Source: a virus
Length of the DNA: 39,293 nt
Strand: one strand, 5' to 3'
Virus record (IMG/VR): IMGVR_UViG_3300028610_000326
Location: 1 to 39,293 of that record
Within the stretch, counting starts at the first letter, position 1. The number at the start of each line of letters is the position of its first letter. Below, piece by piece: positions 1-7,252 of this stretch. The notes beneath the pieces are model-generated. The model was not told the DNA's origin. It was given only the letters and a program-made list of their open reading frames with translations, and made no database searches. The translations under genes were made by a program, and so were the position numbers.

Positions 1-144
1 TAAATTTTAATTAGGGATTACAATATATAAAAAGCCTTGTTGAAGTAACCATTGTTTATAGTGGTTTATCATTGGATTTTTGTTTTCGGACTTAACTTCA
101 TAATAGTTGGGTCTCACTTTATCAAAAGCTATCCTAGATACTAC
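1..144. repeat. Terminal direct repeat, left copy (circular closure)
   Basis: Bases 1-144 are repeated exactly at the right end (39150-39293). The sequence is ordinary coding DNA (3' part of the 87-aa gene). It is therefore best read as the overlap of a circular or circularly permuted assembly, giving a unique genome of about 39,149 bp. A true short terminal redundancy cannot be excluded from sequence alone. Confidence 0.9.
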
Positions 145-270
145 TGTTCTATTATAGTGCTTTTCTAATTGTTCTTCTGTCACATTTGCTATTTCTATTG
201 CTTTAAGGGGCGCGCTCTTGTTGATGTTTAACGGTCTTTCTTTTGTTGGGGAAAATCCTGTATTGCTCAT
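7..270 (-). CDS. Hypothetical protein, 87 aa, last gene before the portal across the circle
   Basis: Not recognised. The 87-residue product has a polar, Pro/Lys-rich N-terminus and a charged middle (EEQLEKHYNRTVVSR), and ends in a hydrophobic stretch (GFLYIVIPN). No membrane segment or metal site is obvious. The start codon overlaps the stop of the preceding 84-aa gene as ATGA, so the two are translationally coupled. Because the genome is circular, the next gene downstream is the portal. The three small genes between TerL and portal sit in the packaging/head region, but no function can be assigned. Confidence 0.75.
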   Translation of the reverse strand: MSNTGFSPTKERPLNINKSAPLKAIEIANVTEEQLEKHYNRTVVSRIAFDKVRPNYYEVKSENKNPMINHYKQWLLQQGFLYIVIPN

Positions 271-521
271 TTTTTATCCTTGTCCCGATTTAAAAAATCA
301 CTTATCCTGCTGCTTGCAATCACAATATTTAGTTCATTCTTTCCATCTGAATCGCTACCAAAAAGACTAACAAGAATATTGCTTTTATCTACATCAACAC
401 TCACAAATGTTTTAAGACTATCATTAATGCAATCCCATTTTGAGAACTCTTCCCACTCACTTTCACATTTAAAAAGACCTAAACCCTCAATCTCTACAAC
501 TTTTTTAAATTCAACTTTCAT
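267..521 (-). CDS. Hypothetical protein, 84 aa
   Basis: Not recognised. The protein is 84 aa, with an acidic centre and alternating hydrophobic strands (SVDVDKSNILVSLFG), which looks like a small beta-rich soluble domain. I start it at ATG 521 rather than the in-frame ATG at 539. ATG 521 overlaps the stop of the ribbon-helix-helix gene (ATGA) and has AAAGGA six bases upstream. The gene is coupled downstream to the 87-aa gene by another ATGA. Confidence 0.75.
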   Translation of the reverse strand: MKVEFKKVVEIEGLGLFKCESEWEEFSKWDCINDSLKTFVSVDVDKSNILVSLFGSDSDGKNELNIVIASSRISDFLNRDKDKK

Positions 522-640
522 TTGTTGTCCTTTATCCATTGATTGCAGAACATTGCAATAATTTGACTCATCGGCATTCCTAGCTCTTCACTAATCTCTT
601 TGAGTTTTTTATGTGTTTTATCAGTTACTTTGATTTGCAT
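518..640 (-). CDS. Small ribbon-helix-helix (Arc/CopG-like) DNA-binding protein, 40 aa
   Basis: A 40-aa product: a short N-terminal strand (MQIKVTD), a Lys/Glu helix (KTHKKLKEISEELG) and a second helix (MPMSQIIAMFCNQWIK). This strand-helix-turn-helix order and length fit the ribbon-helix-helix fold of Arc/CopG/MetJ-type repressors, which bind DNA as dimers through the N-terminal strand. AAGGA lies eight bases before the ATG. It is the first gene after TerL, and a palindrome overlaps a candidate -10 box just upstream, which fits autorepression and possibly control of the head genes that follow around the circle. The fold is inferred from pattern only. Confidence 0.7.
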   Translation of the reverse strand: MQIKVTDKTHKKLKEISEELGMPMSQIIAMFCNQWIKDNK

Positions 641-663
641 TTATATATCCTTGCTGTAATAAT

Positions 664-677
664 ATACTGATAGTATA
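664..677 (-). promoter_or_regulatory. Candidate -10 box with overlapping operator palindrome upstream of RHH gene
   Basis: The plus strand reads ATACT-GAT-AGTAT (664-676), a 5+5 palindrome. On the minus strand it overlaps a good -10 hexamer TATACT (677-672). A third AGTAT half-site follows at 683-687. No good -35 is visible. Small palindromes over the -10 are typical operators of RHH repressors, so this is a candidate autoregulatory site. Confidence 0.45.
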
Positions 678-712
678 CCATTAGTATTATTAAAGATATA
701 TTAAAAGTGCAT

Positions 713-2113
713 TTACACTATGCTTCCGTAATCAAACGGTTGATTCATATAAGTTAATTCCACTCCATCGATTAAAGTATCAACCATATCATCATGTTTT
801 CCATTAGGGAATGTTTGAAACTCGTTTAAGAACTCATTCATCGTTGGCAAATCATTCACAACATATAGTCCGTATATCTCTAAGTAAGGTGTTATGTTTT
901 CCGCTCTAAAGATTTTATCTGTATTTCTTTCAACTTCAAAAACCATATCGCCATCATCTTTCATTCTTTGAAACAAATCAATGCCTGATGCCTTTTGCTC
1001 TATGAACATTCCTTGAAATGGATACTTATTATGCTTTTGGTAAAATGCTTTTGCAGTTACTTCACGTTCTTTACTTCTTGGCTTGCCTCTGAACATATCA
1101 AGCAAGTAGGCTCTATTCTCAAATACCCCAAAGCTAGAATAAACCGTATAGTCATTCTTTTCTTTATCTTTCAAGGCACTATCTACTGTGATAAATCTCT
1201 TCTCAAACAAGATACTATCTACTGCTTCACGGCTTATATATTTAATCCATTCAGTCTTAAGAAGATTCCCACCTTTTGCAACTGGGTTCTGCTGATACAA
1301 TGCTTCAAAGTTTTCACCCATTATCTTTTTACGCTTTAACAGGAAGTCTATTGATTTATGTTCGGGGATTAACGCTTCACCTTCAAGTCGATGTTCTTCG
1401 TCTTCTTCTGCAATAGCTTTATACTTTAAAACTTTAACACTTGAATCCTCTTTGATTAATCTTGCTGCTGGGTCATCTATATGCCATCTAGTAAGAATCA
1501 TTAAGAAACCAGCGTTTTCACTAAAGCGTGTAAAGAAATCATCTGTGAACCAATCCCATGTTTTGTTTCTAACTGTTTCAGAGTTAGCAGCTTCTCGACC
1601 TTTTAATGGATCATCGATTACCCCTAAATCAAGCGATTCTCCAGTAATACTTCCTTGAACAGTTGTATTTCTAAAGTATCCTTCCTTGTCAACGTATTCA
1701 AGTATTTCACGGTTTCTTTGATAGCTTGTTCCAGTAACAACATTTTTAATATTTATTATAGTTTTTGGAAATATATCTATATATACTTTTCTTGTGTATA
1801 TCCTTTGAAGTTTTAAGTTAGCCCTTACACCTAATCTTTCACTAAATGATGCAAATATAGTTTTGCAATTTGGATTCTTTCCAGCTACCCATGATAAAAA
1901 GTCAGTTATCGCTTCACTCTTCCCGTGTTGTGGTGGAGCTTCTATTATTAGCATAGGCTTCTTGCCTGCTACAAGGTCATCATAAAATGTTTGAAGTTCT
2001 TCTGCCAACCCCTCTACAAACCAGTTAACCTTTAACCTTGGATTGATTAGCTTTCTATACTGCAAAAAGTCATTTCGTGCTTTAACTACTTTGTAATTGT
2101 ATATTGCTTCCAA
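713..2113 (-). CDS. terL: Terminase large subunit (TerL)
   Basis: 466 aa. This is the ATPase-nuclease motor that packages DNA into the prohead. The N-terminal half has a Walker A motif (IEAPPQHGKSEA, about residues 57-68), a Walker B-like segment ending in two acidic residues (LDLGVIDDPL) and a coupling motif (ILTRWH). The C-terminal RNase H-like nuclease half shows the acidic residues expected in FITVDSA, FIEQKASG and HDDMVDT. The length is normal for the family. It follows TerS by 11 bp. The only usable start is TTG at 2113, and no strong Shine-Dalgarno precedes it, so translation may depend on coupling with TerS. Confidence 0.95.
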   Translation of the reverse strand: MEAIYNYKVVKARNDFLQYRKLINPRLKVNWFVEGLAEELQTFYDDLVAGKKPMLIIEAPPQHGKSEAITDFLSWVAGKNPNCKTIFASFSERLGVRANLKLQRIYTRKVYIDIFPKTIINIKNVVTGTSYQRNREILEYVDKEGYFRNTTVQGSITGESLDLGVIDDPLKGREAANSETVRNKTWDWFTDDFFTRFSENAGFLMILTRWHIDDPAARLIKEDSSVKVLKYKAIAEEDEEHRLEGEALIPEHKSIDFLLKRKKIMGENFEALYQQNPVAKGGNLLKTEWIKYISREAVDSILFEKRFITVDSALKDKEKNDYTVYSSFGVFENRAYLLDMFRGKPRSKEREVTAKAFYQKHNKYPFQGMFIEQKASGIDLFQRMKDDGDMVFEVERNTDKIFRAENITPYLEIYGLYVVNDLPTMNEFLNEFQTFPNGKHDDMVDTLIDGVELTYMNQPFDYGSIV

Positions 2114-2124
2114 TTGTGCATAAG

Positions 2125-2754
2125 TTAATGGTCTGTAAGCGCTGATAGTGTCACTCCTAATTCAAGGGCTTTCTTCATTGCATCTTCTTCGCTTAGTTCA
2201 ACGGTTGCGTTTTGTTGTAGGTTGTTTTGATTGTTTACTACTACTTGGCTATTGGCGTGTCTTTGATTAGTGTTGTTTGTTATACTTGCTTTATCAACGG
2301 TGTCTTGCATGTTCTTAAAATCGCTTGTATCTAAATCAACATCTATAACATCAAGGCTTTCAGAGCTTCCATTCTCTTTGCTGTATTCCTTAACTTTCAT
2401 CACTATCTGCTTTTTGCCTTTGTCTAGCAGCTCGTTAACTTTTTCTAGTATCTTATCAGTTGTTTGGTCTATCTTAATTCGTTTATTATCAATACTTAAT
2501 TGTTCTTTTATCTTATTGTCTACTGCTTGATTGATTGCTTGTATTTCTGTCGAACTTTTCTCTAACTTTTTAACATTTTCTATATAGAGTTGGGCTTCGA
2601 CAATATGGGAATTCTTAGGCTGTTCGCTTCCGACTATTTTGCCTATCATTACATCACTAACTTTATAAGTCTTTGCTAGTGCTACTTTAGTGTATTGTCC
2701 TGTATCCCATTTAGCTTTTATCTTGATCTTCTGTCTATCTGATAACTTAGCCAT
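2125..2754 (-). CDS. terS: Terminase small subunit (TerS)
   Basis: 209 aa. The N-terminus holds a helix-turn-helix (residues about 20-45: GQYTKVALAKTYKVSDVMI), as in TerS proteins that recognise the packaging site. The middle is a long charged, probably coiled-coil segment (EIQAINQAVDNKIKEQL), followed by an Asn/Gln-rich linker and a short acidic C-terminus. Its place directly upstream of TerL supports the call. I use ATG 2754 (MAKLSDRQK), which overlaps the end of the small membrane-protein gene; an upstream TTG at 2766 is less likely. Confidence 0.85.
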   Translation of the reverse strand: MAKLSDRQKIKIKAKWDTGQYTKVALAKTYKVSDVMIGKIVGSEQPKNSHIVEAQLYIENVKKLEKSSTEIQAINQAVDNKIKEQLSIDNKRIKIDQTTDKILEKVNELLDKGKKQIVMKVKEYSKENGSSESLDVIDVDLDTSDFKNMQDTVDKASITNNTNQRHANSQVVVNNQNNLQQNATVELSEEDAMKKALELGVTLSALTDH

Positions 2755-2890
2755 AATGCAACCCAACTAAAAACGAAATTGTTAAAAAAATATAAATAAA
2801 GTATTCAAGCTTGCCGGGGCTATCAAAGCTTAATTGTTTCCTGGAAGGCTTTATTTTGGGTTCTGTTGGGGTTTTTGGTTTATGTGCCAT
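2747..2890 (-). CDS. Small membrane protein, 47 aa
   Basis: A 47-aa reading frame that exactly fills the gap between the 83-aa Cys-containing protein and TerS. It overlaps the first by 11 bases and the second by 8. The N-terminal 30 residues are basic and Pro-rich (MAHKPKTPTEPKIKPSR), followed by one hydrophobic helix (EYFIYIFLTISFLVGL) and a short tail. The tight overlaps at both ends are the main evidence that it is a gene. It is probably a single-pass inner-membrane protein; the function is unknown. Confidence 0.65.
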   Translation of the reverse strand: MAHKPKTPTEPKIKPSRKQLSFDSPGKLEYFIYIFLTISFLVGLHYG

Positions 2891-3131
2891 TTTTAATTCT
2901 CCATGCCATACCGCTTCCTGCATAAACTGTATTGGTTGATTCGTCTAAGCTTAATGCTATTTGTTCTTTGCAGCTTCCACATACTATTCTTTCAAATGGA
3001 ACACATTCTGACTTATCTAGTTTAAAAAAATCTTCTGCTCTTGGGAACTCGTGGATGTAATATTGTCTGTCTTTACAGTACATAGCTATCTTTCCGCATT
3101 CTTTATGAATAACTTCTTTTAGCTCTGCCAT
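2880..3131 (-). CDS. Small Cys/His protein, possible zinc ribbon, 83 aa
   Basis: 83 aa with Cys/His pairs spaced as in zinc ribbons: HKECG near residue 9 and a CGSC knuckle near residue 51, plus single Cys residues between. Family not recognised. Its ATG overlaps the stop of the upstream signal-peptide gene (TAATG). The short gene cluster 2747-3430 just before TerS looks like accessory DNA rather than part of the packaging machine. Confidence 0.7.
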   Translation of the reverse strand: MAELKEVIHKECGKIAMYCKDRQYYIHEFPRAEDFFKLDKSECVPFERIVCGSCKEQIALSLDESTNTVYAGSGMAWRIKNGT

Positions 3132-3430
3132 TATGAAGCCTTACTAATTGCTTCAAGTATATTCATTAGCTTCTTGCGTTGTTTGTTCGCTTCTTCTATT
3201 TGAGTTTCGTTTAGGTCACATTCGACCATTGCCCGTTCAAGACTTCTTAGTGCGTTGTTAGTATGCCATTTGATTTGGAATACATTTTTGCGCTCATATG
3301 CAAAGCCTAAAAGCTTTTCACTCTTTAAGTAGCTGTCCGTAGACATCTGACACATTGTTTCGTTAGCCCCTAAGCTAAAAACTATTACCATTGTTATTGT
3401 TGTTATTATTTTTTTCACTGCTCTCTCCAT
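3131..3430 (-). CDS. Putative exported protein with signal peptide, 99 aa
   Basis: 99 aa. The N-terminus is a classic secretion signal: basic MERAVKK, a hydrophobic core (IITTITMVIVFSLGA) and a probable cleavage site near residue 22-25. The rest is a charged helical domain (LRSLERAMVECDLNETQIEE). It is probably periplasmic or membrane-tethered. A phage protein of this form could act in lysis, superinfection exclusion or envelope modification; nothing chooses between these. Confidence 0.7.
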   Translation of the reverse strand: MERAVKKIITTITMVIVFSLGANETMCQMSTDSYLKSEKLLGFAYERKNVFQIKWHTNNALRSLERAMVECDLNETQIEEANKQRKKLMNILEAISKAS

Positions 3431-3482
3431 TATTTTAAAAATTTGTTTTTTCTTAACTCTGCTGAGTTATTTCGATCTCTTG

Positions 3483-4595
3483 CTATTCTTCCTTATAGAT
3501 ACTTATGTTTCCTTTATAGCCACTACCGATTGTGATTACTCCGCTTACTGCTTGAGATGACAATATTACGTCATTCTCTTGCTCTACTATTAAACCACTT
3601 GCGGGCAGACTAACATTGCCGCTTAGTACATCACCTACTGTATCATATGGAAAAGTTCTAACTGTTATATCTACTGTTTCTGTATGCGTAGGTATATCTG
3701 CATATCCTATACCATCACATTCTAATTTGTCAAAGCTACTCCCAGTAGGAACACCATTTACGTCTCTTGTCCAGAAGCATGTTTGTAAGCCATTCTTTAA
3801 GTTAATAGCATTATCTCTTACTGCTGTTGTATAGTTTGCTATAGGATAGGTCATCATTGTTACTAAATCGATTACAGTGTTGCCAGTTTCACACATAGGC
3901 ATATTAACTAATACATTGTCTATCACCGATTGTGGAAGAATATGTGACTTTAACACTCCAACTTCTATATATATAAATTTTTCTGGGCAGGTGTATTGAT
4001 TTTCTATTTGTGCCAGAGTTAGACTTTGATTTATAAAAACTAAATTCTTAACTATAGAAGGGCTGTATGAAGAGTTATTCCTTGAAGAGCCTATCCCGAT
4101 ACTTCTTATTGCGTTCGTTAGAGTATTAACTGCTTCAGATATTTTCTCTTCGTTGTTAAGAATTACTGTAATATTGCCACCTGTGATATTAACTTGCACT
4201 GTGTATTGATTCCCAACGATAAGTGTCTCAACGTCATGGTTAGATACCCCATCAAACACTTTAAGTGTGTTCCCTGAACACCATACAATAAGGCCGTCGG
4301 CATAATCAAAAAGATATCCTCCTCCATTATGCTTAAAGTCAAAACTAATATAAGCGCTCTGTGTAGTAAGTTGCTTTGTTCCAGAGATTATATTTTGATC
4401 TACCCCGTTGAACTTAACACCTCTTCCATAAAATAGTTCTGCATTTAAATAAGGTGTTCTTCCTATATCAGCCAAGTATCTAATCCCATCTACTTTTGGC
4501 TGAGTTGTATTCCAGCTATAGTTTATCAACTCTACAGGGTCAAATTGACCATCTGACATTGAGCCAGTTGTTTTGAGTGATAACCCTAGATTCAT
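3483..4595 (-). CDS. LamG/concanavalin-like virion protein, possible adhesin
   Basis: 370 aa. Residues about 60-200 look like a LamG/concanavalin A-like sandwich: FNGVDQNIISG, YISFDFKHNGGGYLFDYADG, VQVNITGGNITVILNNEE, IRSIGIGSSRN and a closing NLVFINQSLTLAQIENQY. This repeated pattern is common in phage adhesin and fibre modules that bind surface glycans. The C-terminal 150 residues form a separate beta-rich domain. It overlaps the 84-aa gene by 4 bp (ATGA). Its position outside the tail operon is unusual. Assignment as a structural adhesin is inference. Confidence 0.65.
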   Translation of the reverse strand: MNLGLSLKTTGSMSDGQFDPVELINYSWNTTQPKVDGIRYLADIGRTPYLNAELFYGRGVKFNGVDQNIISGTKQLTTQSAYISFDFKHNGGGYLFDYADGLIVWCSGNTLKVFDGVSNHDVETLIVGNQYTVQVNITGGNITVILNNEEKISEAVNTLTNAIRSIGIGSSRNNSSYSPSIVKNLVFINQSLTLAQIENQYTCPEKFIYIEVGVLKSHILPQSVIDNVLVNMPMCETGNTVIDLVTMMTYPIANYTTAVRDNAINLKNGLQTCFWTRDVNGVPTGSSFDKLECDGIGYADIPTHTETVDITVRTFPYDTVGDVLSGNVSLPASGLIVEQENDVILSSQAVSGVITIGSGYKGNISIYKEE

Positions 4596-4846
4596 ACGGC
4601 TGTTACTCTTATAGAAGTATCTTTATTAAATGCTCGTGCATAAATTCCACCAGAAAGAGGAGCTAAATATATTTGTGCATCACGAGTCTCTATTCTATCT
4701 GAGTTATCCGTATCTGTCGGAAGTGCTGCTGAATAAGTTATATACACTCCTTTTTGATTAGGTTTTTGAACCATGCATTTAACGGTTGAAATTAAAACCC
4801 AAGTTGTTCCAGTAAGTGAAATTGTTGTTGTTACATCTGTTGCCAT
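4592..4846 (-). CDS. Small beta-rich structural-type protein, 84 aa
   Basis: 84 aa, all-beta by appearance (TTTISLTGTTWVLISTVKC, QIYLAPLSGGIYARAF). Small proteins of this form occur beside phage fibre or decoration genes, but the family is not recognised with certainty. It is the first gene after a candidate extended -10 promoter and has TAGGA seven bases before ATG. ATGA coupling to the LamG gene suggests they work together. Confidence 0.65.
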   Translation of the reverse strand: MATDVTTTISLTGTTWVLISTVKCMVQKPNQKGVYITYSAALPTDTDNSDRIETRDAQIYLAPLSGGIYARAFNKDTSIRVTAV

Positions 4847-4872
4847 TTTGATTTCCTATTTTTGTTTTCCAT

Positions 4873-4886
4873 ATTATAACATAAGT
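4873..4886 (-). promoter_or_regulatory. Extended -10 promoter, minus strand (TGTTATAAT)
   Basis: Read on the minus strand the site is ACTTATGTTATAAT, an extended -10 (TGn-TATAAT) with a perfect hexamer at 4878-4873. The same 14 bases recur exactly at 10827-10840. It lies about 27 bp before the ATG of the 84-aa structural gene and would drive the 4592-713 block. No clear -35 is seen. Confidence 0.6.
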
Positions 4887-4898
4887 ATTCGTCATGCA

Positions 4899-4961
4899 TT
4901 ATTTCGTCTTCTTCTTTCTGAAACCTAATATATCACCTGATTGTTCTTCTGAATCACTCAT
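4899..4961 (-). CDS. Possible 20-aa peptide
   Basis: A 20-codon frame (acidic start MSDSEEQS, basic end FRKKKTK) with AAAGGA seven bases before ATG. It lies between the 56-aa gene and the promoter at 4873. The start context is good, but nothing else supports it. Confidence 0.35.
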   Translation of the reverse strand: MSDSEEQSGDILGFRKKKTK

Positions 4962-4974
4962 ATTAAATCCTTTT

Positions 4975-5145
4975 TTAGCTTTTCATTACCTGTTCTCTAA
5001 ACCATTCAACGATTTGTTTTTTATCTTCATCAGATAACTGTGCCATGTCATCACGATTCAAATCTTCATCTTCTTTTCTGTCGTAGTACATAAAAGCACC
5101 TACTAGGTCAGTAACTGTATTCTTAATTATTTGTTCTTTTTTCAT
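4975..5145 (-). CDS. Hypothetical protein, 56 aa
   Basis: 56 aa, acidic and helical (MKKEQIIKNTVTDLV, then DEDKKQIVEWFREQVMKS). Not recognised. It begins one base after the stop of the 75-aa gene and has GAAGGGA before the ATG. It fills most of the gap up to the next promoter. Confidence 0.6.
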   Translation of the reverse strand: MKKEQIIKNTVTDLVGAFMYYDRKEDEDLNRDDMAQLSDEDKKQIVEWFREQVMKS

Positions 5146-5146
5146 C

Positions 5147-5374
5147 TTAATTCCCTTCTATATCGTCTATATCAGGCTCAACTTCTTTAATTAAGTCTAA
5201 CGCATCTTTGTTCGTGTGTCTTACCCCGCCATTGAGTGCAATGTTTAGCACATCAATATTCTTGTCTTTCTCTTCTACTGTTAGATCTCCGTTTGTTTGA
5301 ACGCTTTCTATCTTTCTTTGAAGTTCTGCTTTACTGTTTCCTTGCAAGTCTGATAGGTTGTATACTCTTTTCAT
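5147..5374 (-). CDS. Hypothetical protein, 75 aa
   Basis: 75 aa from ATG 5374 (MKRVYNLSDLQGN), chosen because AAAAAGGA lies six bases upstream. The longer frame above it overlaps the NUMOD1 gene and is unlikely. The product is acidic and probably helical (KAELQRKIESVQTNGD), ending in an Asp/Glu-rich tail (EVEPDIDDIEGN). No family recognised. Confidence 0.65.
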   Translation of the reverse strand: MKRVYNLSDLQGNSKAELQRKIESVQTNGDLTVEEKDKNIDVLNIALNGGVRHTNKDALDLIKEVEPDIDDIEGN

Positions 5375-5375
5375 A

Positions 5376-5564
5376 TTAATCCTTTTTCTTATAGTGCCAT
5401 TGATACCCACTGGCTGATTTCTTTCTACCTCTGCAACATTTAGAAATATCACTTGGGCAAGCTCCCGTGTCCATGTAAGCATCATTTATAGACTCATACT
5501 CTTTATGTTTAACACATCCATCATAAGCTACTACTGCTCTTTTATTGCTTCCACCGCTAGACAT
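5376..5564 (-). CDS. Stand-alone NUMOD1-type DNA-binding protein, 62 aa
   Basis: 62 aa that match the pattern of one NUMOD1 module: VVAYDGCVKHKEYESINDAY, then DISKCCRGRKKSASGYQWHY. NUMOD1 modules are helix-turn-helix-like DNA-binding units usually attached to HNH or GIY-YIG homing endonucleases. No nuclease domain is present here or in frame with it. The gene is therefore either a relic of a homing endonuclease or a free DNA-binding protein. It starts 2 bp after the 348-aa gene. Confidence 0.7.
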   Translation of the reverse strand: MSSGGSNKRAVVAYDGCVKHKEYESINDAYMDTGACPSDISKCCRGRKKSASGYQWHYKKKD

Positions 5565-5566
5565 GC

Positions 5567-6613
5567 TTATTCTTTGCCATCACAATAGAGACTCATTACT
5601 TCTTCTTTTGTTGCTAGTCTATATTTATGTTTGTACTGTGTGTTAAGGCTAACTTCATTAAAAACCAAGAACTTATTATTTGTATCATCTTCTATTAGTA
5701 AAGCTGGAAAATTACTCTCATCTTCATACCATTTAGGCTCAATAGGCTTCACTAAAGAATATAAAATAACTTCCGAGTTTGGTGTAAATCTTCCTAGTGA
5801 AGCAAAACCATCGAGCATGCCACGACTATCCGATACACCTCTATATTCTTCGTCATCGTCGGTTATTGAGATAGTTGCTTTATCGTGTACGGATGTCAAT
5901 ACATTACATTTTTCTAACAAGTCATCTACTGTTTTGATTGGTTTAGTTTCTGTGAACTCTCCGTCTATTAAATATAACCTATTAGAAGTTATTGGCTCAT
6001 ACTCATAATTAAAATATATATTGCCTTCTTCTATTACAATATATTTTTCAGTAGTTGTCCAAGCATTAGATTCTTTATGCCCTAGCCTTACCAACTTATC
6101 ATAAGCTTCTTGACTAGCTTCTATATAGTAGCCGTTCCATTTGTTGCTACATGCAGCTTCTTCGCTTTTTAGAGTTTCTTTTTCGCCCTCAAACTGGGGT
6201 ATCATTTCGCCTAGTGGTTTAAATATTTTTAATTGATACATACATTTAGGGTTATACGATTCAAAGAAATTTAATCTCAAGGACATATAGTCAAAGTCTG
6301 TCTTGTTTTTCCATACAATTTCCACATAATGATTAGCAATTACTGCATCAGCTATATGTTCGTGTTCTTTTAGGATTAACTTATAATGCACCATCAGCGA
6401 GCCAAAAGTAGGCTTTAAGTTTTTATGAGTCCAATTCATCCCTTTATGTACATGGCCTATATATGTCACCCACTTATTAGGATCACCTTCATATAGTTCC
6501 TTCATTTTTTGGTTGTTTCTAGTAGCTATTTCAGGGGCAGAATCTATCTCCATCTCTCTCTTAGCTTTTTGATTTTCTTCGTATGTTAATTCGTTTTCTT
6601 GATTGTTTTTCAC
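5567..6613 (-). CDS. Hypothetical protein, 348 aa, under a structured leader
   Basis: 348 aa, not recognised. The N-terminal 40 residues are very polar. The rest mixes aromatic-rich strands (IYFNYEYEPITSNRLYLIDG) and acidic patches (ATISITDDDEEYRG); no catalytic motif, membrane segment or signal is visible. Start is GTG at 6613 with GGAGG six bases upstream. That Shine-Dalgarno lies inside the 3' arm of a 10-bp hairpin (6620-6669), so translation is probably controlled. It is the largest unknown gene in the window and ends directly before the NUMOD1 gene. Confidence 0.75.
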   Translation of the reverse strand: MKNNQENELTYEENQKAKREMEIDSAPEIATRNNQKMKELYEGDPNKWVTYIGHVHKGMNWTHKNLKPTFGSLMVHYKLILKEHEHIADAVIANHYVEIVWKNKTDFDYMSLRLNFFESYNPKCMYQLKIFKPLGEMIPQFEGEKETLKSEEAACSNKWNGYYIEASQEAYDKLVRLGHKESNAWTTTEKYIVIEEGNIYFNYEYEPITSNRLYLIDGEFTETKPIKTVDDLLEKCNVLTSVHDKATISITDDDEEYRGVSDSRGMLDGFASLGRFTPNSEVILYSLVKPIEPKWYEDESNFPALLIEDDTNNKFLVFNEVSLNTQYKHKYRLATKEEVMSLYCDGKE

Positions 6614-6619
6614 GGTAAG

Positions 6620-6683
6620 CCTCCAAGCCTATGTTATTTTAGTAGAAACTAAGAGTATCGGCCTGGAGGGTGTGACCCCTTAG
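6620..6683 (-). promoter_or_regulatory. Leader hairpin sequestering the Shine-Dalgarno of the 348-aa gene
   Basis: On minus-strand RNA, CCUCCAGGCC (6669-6660) pairs with GGCUUGGAGG (6629-6620): ten pairs including one G-U that would be an A-C mismatch on the other strand. The 3' arm contains the GGAGG Shine-Dalgarno of the GTG start at 6613. The loop holds UUAGU-UUCU-ACUAA, and its CUUAG (6653-6649) can instead pair with CUAAG just 5' of the hairpin (6683-6679), giving a pseudoknot option. It looks like a translational switch. Confidence 0.6.
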
Positions 6684-6712
6684 CCTCAACTAACTTAACT
6701 TTAACATAATTA

Positions 6713-7252
6713 TTATAATCCTAAAAGCTTTGTTTTTTTATTAAAAACTCTTATAACTTTTAAATAGTATTCATTACTGTAACTTTTGGTAACTTTGCTT
6801 TGTGCTTCTAGTTTATTAAATCGCTTTTGCCCTATCTTTTCCAGTAGTGCTATTTTGTACGGAACTAGATTTCCATGTAAAAATCTGTTGCATTTATAGC
6901 AACTTAAATGTGCGTTATCCATATGAAATCTTACTGCACTGTGACCTCCTACTGAAAAGAAATGGCTACTATCTCCTTTGGCAACATTGCAGCCACAAGA
7001 AATACAATTGTTTTCTTTATCCCTTGTTCGTATATATCGGTTAAATGCATTTTGTGCCTTCATCTTCATAGTTGTTATATCTTTTTTATAAAAAGCTTTC
7101 TTTTCTTTTCGCGCTGTTTTCTTCACTTCAAGTTTCTTTTTAGCTAAATGTTTGTTTCCGTACTCTATGGCACACGAAGGTGAGCATACTTGTTGAAGCT
7201 GTCTTTCAGGGCGGAATTTTTTCGGACACATTTTACATTTTTTCATTTTCAA
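6713..7252 (-). CDS. ninG: NinG/Rap-like recombination endonuclease
   Basis: 179 aa. The pattern fits the lambda NinG (Rap) family of Holliday-junction-type endonucleases. It has an N-terminal zinc knuckle (CKMCPKKF then VCSPSCA), a basic linker, then FNRYIRTRDKENNCISCGC, DSSHFFSVGGHSAVRFHMDN and AHLSCYKCNRFLHGN, which carry the Cys/His residues of an HNH-like zinc site. TTG at 7252 has AAGGAAG six bases upstream; ATG 7246 is the alternative. It lies directly after the methyltransferase frame and probably acts in phage recombination. Confidence 0.9.
   Translation of the reverse strand: MKMKKCKMCPKKFRPERQLQQVCSPSCAIEYGNKHLAKKKLEVKKTARKEKKAFYKKDITTMKMKAQNAFNRYIRTRDKENNCISCGCNVAKGDSSHFFSVGGHSAVRFHMDNAHLSCYKCNRFLHGNLVPYKIALLEKIGQKRFNKLEAQSKVTKSYSNEYYLKVIRVFNKKTKLLGL

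Noticed and set aside
3454-3469. Hairpin TAACTC-TGCT-GAGTTA between the LamG and signal-peptide genes as a terminator
   Set aside because: Only six weak pairs and no U-tract on the minus strand, so a terminator cannot be supported.
5375-5485. Longer N-terminus for the 75-aa gene
   Set aside because: It would overlap most of the NUMOD1 gene, and the internal ATG 5374 has a good Shine-Dalgarno at the right distance.
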